53,883 nucleotides of DNA, taken from assembly GCA_011525695.1 (NCBI GenBank), contig WYBX01000011.1, forward strand, positions 1 through 53,883, written 5' to 3'. The notes beneath the pieces were generated by a model. It worked only from the letters and a program-made list of their open reading frames with translations, did no database searches and was not told the DNA's origin. Source of the stretch: Verrucomicrobiia bacterium (GTDB taxonomy: Bacteria; Verrucomicrobiota; Verrucomicrobiia; Opitutales; Opitutaceae). Below, piece after piece: positions 25,024-32,826 of this stretch. Every line of letters starts with the position of its first letter. Position 1 is the first letter of the stretch. Position numbers and translations under genes: made by a program.

Positions 25024-26571
25024 ATGCACTCCCCGCTCCTTCCCCTCGCCTTGATCCTGTCCGCGCTTGGACTCGCCCCGCTCGCCGCGGCGTCCGACCG
25101 GCCGCCAGCGCCGCCCAATCTCGTCCTCTTCATCGTGGACGACATGGGGGTCATGGACACGTCGGTCCCGTTTCTCACCGATGCCTCCGGACGGCCAAAG
25201 CGGTATCCACTGAACGAGTATTATCGGACGCCCGCGATGGAGCGTCTCGCCGCGCGGGGGATCCGTTTCAACAATTTCTGCGCGATGAGCGTCTGCTCGC
25301 CCTCGCGAATCTCAATCATGACCGGCCAGAATGCGGCGCGACACGGAGCGACGAACTGGATCAATCCCGACAAGAACAACGGGGGCCCACATGGTCCTCC
25401 GGGATGGAACTGGGAGGGGATGAAGCGGGGCGATGTCGCGCTGGTCCGCCTGCTACAGCAGGCGGGATACCGGACCATTCATGTCGGCAAGGGCCACTTC
25501 GGCCCCCGAAACCACGAAGGCGCCGATCCCCTGAACCTGGGCTTCGACCTCAACACGGGCGGAGCATCGTTCGGCTCGCCCGGCAGTTACCGCGGGAAGG
25601 AAAACTACGGACTCGGGGTCAAGGGCAGCCGCGCGAACTCAGCCGTGCCGCACCTGGAAAAATACCATGGCACGGAGACCTTTCTGACCGAGGCGCTCAC
25701 GCTCGAGGCCAAGTCGCATCTCACCAACGCGGTCCGGGAGGGGCGTCCCTTCTTTCTCAACTTTGCCCACTACGCGGTGCATGCCCCATTCCAGTCGGAT
25801 CCGCGGTTTGCCGCCCACTACCTGGCTTCGGGCAAGCCTGCCTCCGCCCAGGCCTTTGCCACCCTGATCGAGGGGATGGACAAGTCGCTGGGCGACCTGC
25901 TCGATCATCTCGCTGCCCTCGGCGTGGCCGAAAACACGCTGGTGATTTTCCTGGGTGACAACGGTTCCGACGCACCGCTCGGCCACGAGCATGCCGTCGC
26001 CTGTGCGGCCCCGCTGCGCGGCAAGAAGGGTTCGCATTACGAGGGCGGGATGCGGGTACCCTTCATCGCCGCCTGGGCGGCGGACGATGCCGGCAACCCG
26101 CATCAGCAACGGCTCCCGATTCCGGCCAATGCGCTCCAGTCGCAGCAGGCCGCGGTGCAGGACATCTTCCCCACCCTGCTCGCGGCCGCCGGCATCACGC
26201 CTCCGCCCGGCCATATCGTCGATGGTCTGCCGCTGGACAGGCTCCTTACGGGCAGTCGGGATCCCAGCCGCCACGAAATATTTCTCATGCATTACCCGCA
26301 TGCGCCGCACCGCAGCAATTACTTCACCAGCTTCCGTGACGGCAACTGGAAGGTCGTCTATCACTACTTTCCCTCGGAGGCTTCGGAGCAATCCCATTAC
26401 CAGCTCTTCGATCTCGCGACCGATCCCTTCGAATCCGAGAACCTCGCCCCGTCGCAACCGGCCGAGCTTCGCCGGATGATGCAGGGGCTGATCGCCAGCC
26501 TCGAGGCCCACGGCGCCCTGTATCCAACCGCGGACGATGGCGCCACGCCGCTGAGACCGGAGCTGCCCTAG
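25024..26571 (+). CDS. Secreted type I sulfatase (S1 family)
   Basis: 515-residue formylglycine sulfatase. Signal peptide about 1-23. Metal site NLVLFIVDDMGVMDTS, active-site motif VCSPSRISIMTGQ with Cys91, then IHVGKGHFGPRNHEGADPLNLGFD, NFAHYAVHAPFQSDPRF, VIFLGDNGSDAPLG and APLRGKKGSHYEGGMRVPFIAAW. The sequence between the start and the active site contains the segment TDASGRPKRYPLNEYYRTP found in iduronate/arylsulfatase-like bacterial enzymes. It ends without an added domain (QLFDLATDPFESENLAPSQP). The three sulfatases differ clearly from each other, so they probably remove sulfate from different positions. Subfamily and substrate cannot be assigned by eye. Confidence 0.9.
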   Translation: MHSPLLPLALILSALGLAPLAAASDRPPAPPNLVLFIVDDMGVMDTSVPFLTDASGRPKRYPLNEYYRTPAMERLAARGIRFNNFCAMSVCSPSRISIMTGQNAARHGATNWINPDKNNGGPHGPPGWNWEGMKRGDVALVRLLQQAGYRTIHVGKGHFGPRNHEGADPLNLGFDLNTGGASFGSPGSYRGKENYGLGVKGSRANSAVPHLEKYHGTETFLTEALTLEAKSHLTNAVREGRPFFLNFAHYAVHAPFQSDPRFAAHYLASGKPASAQAFATLIEGMDKSLGDLLDHLAALGVAENTLVIFLGDNGSDAPLGHEHAVACAAPLRGKKGSHYEGGMRVPFIAAWAADDAGNPHQQRLPIPANALQSQQAAVQDIFPTLLAAAGITPPPGHIVDGLPLDRLLTGSRDPSRHEIFLMHYPHAPHRSNYFTSFRDGNWKVVYHYFPSEASEQSHYQLFDLATDPFESENLAPSQPAELRRMMQGLIASLEAHGALYPTADDGATPLRPELP

Positions 26572-26640
26572 TGGCCAGGGCGTCCCGCCGCGGCGATCCG
26601 TTCTGAAACGGTCTCCAGCGTCGAGACGCCGCTGCCACTT
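26572..26640. repeat. Family C repeat, complete copy with terminal inverted repeats
   Basis: GTGGCCAGGGCGTC at the left and GACGCCGCTGCCAC at the right form imperfect inverted ends of a unit of about 69 bases. The interior holds CGCCGCGGCGATCCGTTCTGAAACGG in continuous form, shared with 11066-11120. It begins at the base after the sulfatase stop codon. Confidence 0.65.
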
Positions 26641-26699
26641 GCGACCTCGATTGCTGTTGTGAATACGCATTCACGAGAGCGTGATTCAATATGCTGCCA

Positions 26700-26772
26700 T
26701 AGGGGCGCAGTCTCGCTGCGCCCTCATTGGCAATCGAACAATCCCGAGGGCGCAGCCAGACTGCACCCCTAC
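26700..26772. repeat. Family A palindromic repeat (REP/BIME-like)
   Basis: Left unit TAGGGGCGCAG-TCTCG-CTGCGCCC, a spacer with GCAATCGAACAATCC, and right unit GGGCGCAG-CCAGA-CTGCACCCCTAC. With the family C copy at 26572 it fills most of the gap between the second and third sulfatases. Confidence 0.75.
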
Positions 26773-26846
26773 GCTTCCGGGCAGGTTTGCGAAGATCACC
26801 CGTCCTTGCTCCTGCTTATTGTGAACCGGAATATCCTCATCCGCTC

Positions 26847-28427
26847 ATGAATTTGCGCCTTCTCCGCCCAATCCTCCTCGCCTTTGCCTTCCTGCCGCTC
26901 GCCAGCACATGGTCGGCCGCCGCAACCCCCCGCCCGAACATCCTGTTCGCGATCGCCGACGACTGGGGCCGCCATGCGGGCGCCTATGGGACGGCCTGGG
27001 TGCGAACGCCCGCCTTCGATCGCGTCGCGCGCGAGGGGCTGCTGTTCACCAACGCCTACACGCCCAACGCCAAATGCGCACCCTCGCGGGCCATTGTGCT
27101 CACCGGGCGCCATTCGTGGCAGCTCGAGGAGGCCGGGAACCACATGCCCTACTTTCCCGTGAAGTTCAGAGGCTGGCCGGAGGCTTTGGCCGCAAAAGGC
27201 TGGTTTGTCGGGATGACCGGCAAGGGTTGGGCACCCGGAGTGGCCAACGACGCCAGCGGCCGCCCGCGGCTGATCACCGGCCGCCCGTTCCACCAGCGGA
27301 CCGCACCGCCCCCCACCCGGTTCATCAGTCCCAAGGACTATGCCGCGAACTTCGTGGATTTTCTCGATGCCGTTCCGAGCGGCGCCTCCTGGTGCTTCTG
27401 GTACGGAGCGCATGAACCCCACCGCGCCTATGAATTCAGGTCGGGCGCAGAAAAGGCCGGCTTGAAGCCCTCGGACATCCCCCGTGTTCCCGCGTACTGG
27501 CCCGACAATGACACTGTCCGGCACGACATCCTCGATTACGCACTCGAGGTCGAGCATGCCGATGCCCACCTCGGCCGGATGCTTGCTGAACTCGAGCGCC
27601 GCGGCCTCCTCGACAACACGCTCGTGATTGTCACCTCCGATCACGGAATGCCATTCCCCCGGGCAAAGGGCTACGCCTATCCCGCGTCCAACCAGGTGCC
27701 GCTCGCGATCCGCTGGCCGGCGGGAGTCACCCGCCCGGGCAGGGTGATCGACGATTTCGTGGACTTCACCGACATCGCGCCGACGGTGCTCGACGTGGCC
27801 GGCGTGCCCTTAGCCGACAGCGGGATGGCGCCGATCACCGGCCGAAGCTGGCGGGAAATTCTTGAAAGCCCGGCGGAGCGGCGGGTCATTGCAGCGCGCG
27901 ATCACGTCCTGATTGGCAAGGAGCGCAACGATGCAGGCCGGCCCGGCGATGGGGGGTACCCGATCCGCGGGATCGTGCGCGACGGCTTCCTGTACCTGCG
28001 GAATTACGAACCCGATCGCTGGCCCGCCGGCAATCCCGAGACCGGTTATCTCGACACGGATGGCAGCCCGACCAAGACCTTCATTCTCGAGGCCCGGCGC
28101 CGGAATCCGGCCGACAAGTACTGGGCGGTGAATTTCGGGAAGCGGCCGGCCGAGGAGCTTTATGATCTTTCCCGCGATCCCGACTGTGTGGAAAACCTGG
28201 CCCCCTCGCCTGCGCACCAGGAGCGCCGTGTGGCCATGGAGCAGGAAATGACGGCCCGGCTCAGGGCCCAGGGGGATCCCCGGATGTTTGGCCACGGAGA
28301 CATCTTCGATCGCTATCCGATTGCCATCCCGGAATCGCGAAACTTCCACGAACGTTTCATCCGCGGCGAGAATCCGAAGGCCGGCTGGGTGAATCCCGGC
28401 GATTTCGAACCGGAGCCCATCCCCTGA
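26847..28427 (+). CDS. Secreted sulfatase, heparan N-sulfatase-like (S1_8 type)
   Basis: 526-residue sulfatase from ATG 26847; the open frame begins at 26727 but that part is repeat DNA. Signal peptide about 1-26. Metal site [18 protein letters not shown] and active-site motif [24 protein letters not shown] with Cys77 as formylglycine precursor. The [11 protein letters not shown] start and the SRAxxLTGRHxWQLEE pattern are those of sulfamidase-like enzymes related to human SGSH. Further typical parts are [56 protein letters not shown] and [16 protein letters not shown]. Known S1_8 members act on heparin/heparan or other sulfated glycans, so N-desulfation is a reasonable guess but is not shown by sequence alone. 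Confidence 0.88.
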   Translation: MNLRLLRPILLAFAFLPLASTWSAAATPRPNILFAIADDWGRHAGAYGTAWVRTPAFDRVAREGLLFTNAYTPNAKCAPSRAIVLTGRHSWQLEEAGNHMPYFPVKFRGWPEALAAKGWFVGMTGKGWAPGVANDASGRPRLITGRPFHQRTAPPPTRFISPKDYAANFVDFLDAVPSGASWCFWYGAHEPHRAYEFRSGAEKAGLKPSDIPRVPAYWPDNDTVRHDILDYALEVEHADAHLGRMLAELERRGLLDNTLVIVTSDHGMPFPRAKGYAYPASNQVPLAIRWPAGVTRPGRVIDDFVDFTDIAPTVLDVAGVPLADSGMAPITGRSWREILESPAERRVIAARDHVLIGKERNDAGRPGDGGYPIRGIVRDGFLYLRNYEPDRWPAGNPETGYLDTDGSPTKTFILEARRRNPADKYWAVNFGKRPAEELYDLSRDPDCVENLAPSPAHQERRVAMEQEMTARLRAQGDPRMFGHGDIFDRYPIAIPESRNFHERFIRGENPKAGWVNPGDFEPEPIP

Positions 28428-28553
28428 TTCGCCTCGTCATGAACCGGTAATCTTTCTTCGAATATGCTGGCTGGCTGCCGGTGAGGATGCGGCCATCGGC
28501 CGAGACCGCCCCGGTAACCAGCCCGAACTCCATCGCCCCTTTTGCTTCTGATA

Positions 28554-30011
28554 ATGAAAAAAAGCCCCTCCCTCCTGGTCGCGACCGTCGCCCATCTCGC
28601 CCTCCTCACCGGCCTTTCCGCCGCCACGGCGCCGGCTGCGTTTCCCCCGAATCCCGAGGGGCGCGCATGGCTCGCCGGCGAGCACCATATCCACAGCCGC
28701 TACAGCGTCGGCTATGACAACTCGACCAATCCGCCCACGCCGCAGATCGGCCCGCCCGAGGGCGAGCCCTACCCCATCCCGATGAATGCCGCGATGGCAC
28801 GGTACTTTGGATTGTCCTGGATGGTTTCGACCGACCACGGCGGCCCGAATCATTCCAAGGTGAACTTCGAAAAGGCCTATCCGGAACTCCTGCTCTCCCG
28901 TGCCGCCGTGCCCGAGGTCATCCAGTTCTACGGGATGGAGCTCAATCCGCCCCAGGCCGACCATGCCAGCCTGATCATCCCCCATTCGCCGCACGAGCGC
29001 CAAATGCTCTTCGATATCGAATCCGGCTACGACAAGAACGAAGCCTGGCCAAAGGATCCCAATCGCGACACCGAGGAGAAGATGGTCGAGGCGCTGAAGT
29101 ACATGAACACGCTCTCGCCCCTGCCCGTCGTGATCGCGAATCATCCCTCCCGCTCCGCCGGCGGACTCGGCGCCTACGGGCAGGATCAGCCCCACGAGTT
29201 CCGCAACTGGAACGACGCCGCCCCGAAGGTGGCCGTCGGGATGGAAGGCGCCCCCGGGCACCAGGCCAATGCCATCAACCCGGACGGCTCGATCGATCCC
29301 ACCGGCCAGCGCGGCGGCTACCGCAATTTCCCGACCATGGGAGGCTACGATCAGATGTCCGCCCGACTCGGCGGCGTGTGGGACTCGCTGCTCGGCGAAG
29401 GACGCCGCTGGTCGATCACCGCCGATTCCGACTCCCATGTGAACTGGCGCGATGGCGGCAGCGACTTCTGGCCCGGTGAATACACGAAGACCTACGTCTT
29501 CGCGGCGAAGAACCATGACGATATCCTCGACGGCATCCGCAACGGCCGGATCTTCGTCACGACTGGCAACCTGATTTCCGAACTCTATGTCACGGCTTCG
29601 GCCGGCGGCAAGGAGGCGGGAATTGGAGAGTCGCTGCAGCTGACCGGCCGCACCGACCTGAAGGTGACCATCCGGCTGCGCGATCCCTCGGGCAACAACC
29701 CGCGGGGTGAGAATCCCAAGGTCGCGCGCGTCGATTTGATTGTCGGCGACATCACCGGCCCGGTGGCGGAGCGCCATACGGACACCAATCCCACCACGCG
29801 CGTGGTCCGGCGGTTCACGTCCAGCGACTGGACCTCCGACGGCGAGTATCTGACGATGACGCACACGCTGTCCAACGCCGACCGGAGCTGCTACATTCGC
29901 GTCCGCGGCACGAATACGAGCGAGCTCGAACCCGAACCCGATCCGAAGGAGGAGGATCCCTGGAGCGATCTCTGGTTCTATTCGAACGCAGTCTTCGTCA
30001 ACCTGAGGTAA
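28554..30011 (+). CDS. Secreted PHP-domain metal-dependent hydrolase-like protein
   Basis: 485 residues from ATG 28554 (MKKSPSLLVATVAHLALLTG, signal peptide). The body is a PHP-type TIM barrel with metal ligands visible in GEHHIHSRYSVG (His44, His45, His47), SWMVSTDHGG, VVIANHPSRSAGG and WSITADSDSHVNW. PHP proteins include phosphoesterases, and secreted CehA/McbA-like members hydrolyse various esters; the substrate here is unknown. The C-terminal part (about 355-485) is a beta-rich domain with LKVTIRLRDPSGNNP and SCYIRVRGTNTSE. It follows the third sulfatase by 126 bases on the same strand and may be part of the same degradation region. Export argues against a DNA polymerase-associated or histidinol-phosphatase role. 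Confidence 0.72.
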   Translation: MKKSPSLLVATVAHLALLTGLSAATAPAAFPPNPEGRAWLAGEHHIHSRYSVGYDNSTNPPTPQIGPPEGEPYPIPMNAAMARYFGLSWMVSTDHGGPNHSKVNFEKAYPELLLSRAAVPEVIQFYGMELNPPQADHASLIIPHSPHERQMLFDIESGYDKNEAWPKDPNRDTEEKMVEALKYMNTLSPLPVVIANHPSRSAGGLGAYGQDQPHEFRNWNDAAPKVAVGMEGAPGHQANAINPDGSIDPTGQRGGYRNFPTMGGYDQMSARLGGVWDSLLGEGRRWSITADSDSHVNWRDGGSDFWPGEYTKTYVFAAKNHDDILDGIRNGRIFVTTGNLISELYVTASAGGKEAGIGESLQLTGRTDLKVTIRLRDPSGNNPRGENPKVARVDLIVGDITGPVAERHTDTNPTTRVVRRFTSSDWTSDGEYLTMTHTLSNADRSCYIRVRGTNTSELEPEPDPKEEDPWSDLWFYSNAVFVNLR

Positions 30012-30032
30012 GCAGTCTCAAGATTGCTGGAG

Positions 30033-30052
30033 CCGCGGCGCCACCGCCGCGG
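30033..30052 (+). terminator. GC-rich hairpin after the PHP gene
   Basis: CCGCGGCG-CCAC-CGCCGCGG, 21 bases after the stop codon. The stem is strong but has no T-run. The remaining 160 bases up to the next start hold a second GGCCGG/CCGGCC stem (about 30101-30120) and the bulged hairpin at 30164-30195. Confidence 0.4.
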
Positions 30053-30163
30053 AGCCGTACATGACGAAATGCATTTCAACGCCGAAGTCTCCCATGATGC
30101 GCGGCCGGCGCGGAGGCCGGCCCCCCATCAATTCCCGTGCCCGCCCCATGGACACTTCCTATT

Positions 30164-30195
30164 GGAGCGACGAGCTCCGCCTCGTCCGCGCTCCC
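30164..30195. repeat. Family G bulged hairpin
   Basis: GGAGCG-ACGAG-CTCCGC-CTCGT-(CCG)-CGCTCC: two stacked stems with a small bulge, 20 bases upstream of the lipoprotein start at 30216. It resembles short interspersed palindromes but only one copy is present in this window. It could instead act on the leader of the downstream gene. Confidence 0.4.
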
Positions 30196-30215
30196 AGAAC
30201 TCCATCTCCATCGCC

Positions 30216-32468
30216 ATGAAAAATTGCCTGACTCCAGCACTGCTCTCGCTCTCGCTCGTTCTCCTCGGATGTGGCGGGGCCCCGGGCCCAACGAACGCGG
30301 GTGGACAACCGGGGTTCCGGGTCCGCTCCGATTTCAGCGCGGGGCTCAACGCCGATCAGGGCTGGGCCGGGGCGCTCAACGAGAATGTGGCCGTCACTGC
30401 TGACCAGCCGTTTCGAATTCGTTTCGAGGTCGAGGGCGCGGCAGCGGCCGCCAACCGGCAGTTCAGGCTTCAGTATCGCCGGAATGAAGGCGAATGGACT
30501 CCGGTCGAGGCGCATGATTTTCCCCACCCGGAGCGGGATATCACGGTGCGCTTCACGAGGGCGGCGGCCGGCTCGAAGCCGGAAGGCTGGACCGCCGTCC
30601 AAGGGGATCCCGCCGGACTGACTGTCGCCGCGGATGGCCAGCAGAAAGTGCTCCGCGCGGAGGCCGGACAACAGCCGACGATTGGACTCTATGCCCCTCC
30701 CTGGCCGGCCACGGAAATGGCCACACAATTCCGGCTCCCTGCCGGCAGCAGCCACGGACTCGGGTTCATCTTCGCGTACGTGGATGCCGGAAACCACGGG
30801 CGCGTCGTCCTCGATCCCGCCGCCGGCGCCATTCGGCTCAGTCGATTCGTCAATGGGGCCGAGACGATGATCGCGGAGAAGAAGGTATCCATCCCAGTGG
30901 GCGACTGGCTTGAAATCGAGGTCCAGACCGAGGCCGGCGAGGTCGAAGTCAACTTCCAGGATGGAGCCCTGGAGTTCACGGCGCCCTATCAGACCGACGA
31001 CTCACCGGCGCAGCTGGGATTCATGATCCCTGCCAACAGCCGCGCGGACTTCCGGACCTTCGGCATCGCCGGCGAGGCGCGCACGCCCCGCGTCAGCATC
31101 GTTTCCTGCCCCGCCTATCAGAATGGCGCGGCCACCTCCGATTTGCTGCCGGGTTCCGCCGCTGCTTTCCAGGCGGGCGCGGGCGTCAGCTTCGCCGATC
31201 GGACTCCCGCGTGGAGTGGCGCGAACCGCCACGGTGAATTCGAATGGCCGCTGGTGGTGCGTCGCTTCGCCGATGGAGCCGTCACCAACGAGGAGGGCGA
31301 TACCTTCGAACTGCGGATGGTCGACGCCAGGGGCACGCCGCTGGCGGGAGCCACGAACCCCGTCCTGCGGTTCACGATTCCGCCAGGTCACGTCGGCGGG
31401 ACGTTCATCGAGAACCCCGGCCGGATCGGTCCCTGGGCCGCCAGGAACGGCGATTTGTATTTCATGATGGAACCGGCCGAGACCGAAAATGTGTTCATGA
31501 TGATCAAATCCACCGATGGCGGGCGGACCTGGCGCGAGGTCGACGCCGCTCATCGTCCGCGGACCAACGATCTCGAGTCGGTCGATTCCCGGCAGATCGG
31601 CGATACGATCCATATCCTGCATCAGGTGACCCGAACCGCGCGCCACCATTCCTTCCGAACTTCCGATCATCCAACGCATCCTGATACCTGGTACATCCGG
31701 GATGAACTCGCCGGCACGGCGACGGCTATTGCCCAGACCGCATCGATGGCCGTCCGGTCCGACGGCAGCATGGTCTTCTTTTATCTCGGCCAGTCCAAAA
31801 TCCACTACAGTGTCCGTTCCACCGCGGGAACCTGGGGCGAGTTGATGACGCTTGATGCCGCTGTGCCGCCGAACCAGGCGGGACCGCAGGCAATCGTCGA
31901 TGGCAAGGACACCATTCACCTCGCCTATTACGGCACCGACGGAACGCTGTGGTATCGGCGGATGCTGCCCGACGGCAGCCTGACGCCACGCCAGCAGCTT
32001 GCCACGGGAGCCGGAACCTCACGCGCCGAATATGGCGCCGTGCTGCCGCTGTTGTACAATCCGCGAAGGAACGAGGTCATCATCATCTACCGGCTCGCCA
32101 ACGGGAACCTCTGGGAACGACGGGTCGTGAACAATGGCGAGCCGACTCCGCCGGTGAAGGTGACCGACCGGAACGTCGTCACCGATGCCGTTGACTCCCA
32201 GCAGCCCGGCGCGGACGCGGTCCTGGACGGCGACACTGTCCACGTGCTGTTCATCGAGGAATCTTCAAGGGACATCTTCAGCACGCATGACAAGGGCGGC
32301 TGGCAGCCTCCAAGACTCGAGGTTGGCAACATCCTCGGTTCATGGGTCCGCGGAAATGTCTACACCCGGAAGGACGGTTCGAAGGTATATGGTTACGTCT
32401 ATGACGCCGGCTCCGATGGTGGGGCAGGCATGAACCGGTTTGGGGAACTGGTCCTCGGAGGACGGTGA
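30216..32468 (+). CDS. Lipoprotein with LamG/3-keto-glycoside-hydrolase-like domain and sialidase-type beta-propeller
   Basis: 750 residues from ATG 30216 (MKNCLTPALLSLSLVLLGCGG, lipoprotein Cys19); the upstream in-frame extension to 30024 has no coding character. An N-terminal domain (about 30-120) precedes a concanavalin-like region (about 120-285: GWTAVQGDPAGLTV, SHGLGFIFAYVDAGNHGRVVL, SIPVGDWLEIEVQTEAG, DFRTFGIAGEAR). From about 400 to 750 there is a beta-propeller with an Asp-box, STDGGRTWREVD, and repeated blade patterns (GSMVFFYLGQSKIHYSVRS, DTIHLAYYGTDGTLWYRRM, EVIIIYRLANGNLWERRV, DTVHVLFIEESSRDIF). Asp-box propellers occur in sialidases and other glycosidases, but no complete catalytic arginine triad was identified. 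A surface glycan-binding or hydrolytic role is inferred. Confidence 0.68.
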   Translation: MKNCLTPALLSLSLVLLGCGGAPGPTNAGGQPGFRVRSDFSAGLNADQGWAGALNENVAVTADQPFRIRFEVEGAAAAANRQFRLQYRRNEGEWTPVEAHDFPHPERDITVRFTRAAAGSKPEGWTAVQGDPAGLTVAADGQQKVLRAEAGQQPTIGLYAPPWPATEMATQFRLPAGSSHGLGFIFAYVDAGNHGRVVLDPAAGAIRLSRFVNGAETMIAEKKVSIPVGDWLEIEVQTEAGEVEVNFQDGALEFTAPYQTDDSPAQLGFMIPANSRADFRTFGIAGEARTPRVSIVSCPAYQNGAATSDLLPGSAAAFQAGAGVSFADRTPAWSGANRHGEFEWPLVVRRFADGAVTNEEGDTFELRMVDARGTPLAGATNPVLRFTIPPGHVGGTFIENPGRIGPWAARNGDLYFMMEPAETENVFMMIKSTDGGRTWREVDAAHRPRTNDLESVDSRQIGDTIHILHQVTRTARHHSFRTSDHPTHPDTWYIRDELAGTATAIAQTASMAVRSDGSMVFFYLGQSKIHYSVRSTAGTWGELMTLDAAVPPNQAGPQAIVDGKDTIHLAYYGTDGTLWYRRMLPDGSLTPRQQLATGAGTSRAEYGAVLPLLYNPRRNEVIIIYRLANGNLWERRVVNNGEPTPPVKVTDRNVVTDAVDSQQPGADAVLDGDTVHVLFIEESSRDIFSTHDKGGWQPPRLEVGNILGSWVRGNVYTRKDGSKVYGYVYDAGSDGGAGMNRFGELVLGGR

Positions 32469-32503
32469 TTCTCATCGAGTTCTCCGGACGGTTCGCGTGT
32501 TCA

Positions 32504-32544
32504 TTCAACTGCGCAGCCGTAGGGGCGCAGTCTTGTCTGCGCCT
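32504..32544. repeat. Family A repeat, single half-element
   Basis: TTCAACTGCGCAGCCG followed by TAGGGGCGCAG-TCTTGT-CTGCGCC (32520-32543). The inward-facing partner unit is missing. The same 32-base stretch, with two differences, recurs 62 bases further on as the start of the complete element, so the left half is tandemly duplicated. Confidence 0.65.
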
Positions 32545-32565
32545 TCACGACCGTTCGCCCATTCG

Positions 32566-32655
32566 TTCAGTTGCGCAGCCGTAGGGGCGCAGTCTTGCTG
32601 CGCCCTCGATAGCATCCGAACGGTTCTGTGGGCGCAGCGAGACTGCGCCCCTGCG
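32566..32655. repeat. Family A palindromic repeat, complete copy with flank
   Basis: Flank TTCAGTTGCGCAGCCG, left unit TAGGGGCGCAG-TCTTG-CTGCGCCC (32582-32605), a spacer with AGCATCCGAACGG, and right unit GGGCGCAG-CGAGA-CTGCGCCCCTGCG. Confidence 0.75.
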
Positions 32656-32661
32656 TTGGCA

Positions 32662-32826
32662 ATGATTGCTGTCCCGCCCATTCGAATAATCCGGGACGTG
32701 GCCAACATACGTCGTATTCCCTGTCTGGTGGGTTTCGCCTGCATGCTCCTCTCGCAGGCCATTTCGACTGTATCCGCCGCAGCGGCCTTGCGCCTCCGCA
32801 ATCGAAGCCACTGGTGCCCGGATGCC
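32662..32826 (+). other. Intergenic tail encoding a signal-peptide-like segment
   Basis: Last part of a 358-base gap between convergent genes. An ATG at 32662 opens MIAVPPIRIIRDVANIRRIPC followed by LVGFACMLLSQAISTVSAAAA, which has the charge, hydrophobic core and Ala-x-Ala pattern of an export signal. The frame then runs antisense through the next gene with no recognisable product. It is either chance or the relic start of a deleted exported protein. No terminator hairpin with a T-run is seen. Confidence 0.25.

Noticed and set aside
28437..29864. Minus-strand 475-codon open frame over the PHP gene
   Set aside because: No domain or signal; the sense frame has a signal peptide and PHP metal motifs.
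728..32655. Family A repeats as a CRISPR array
   Set aside because: The copies are kilobases apart, have internal dyad symmetry and no regular spacers, and no cas genes are present.
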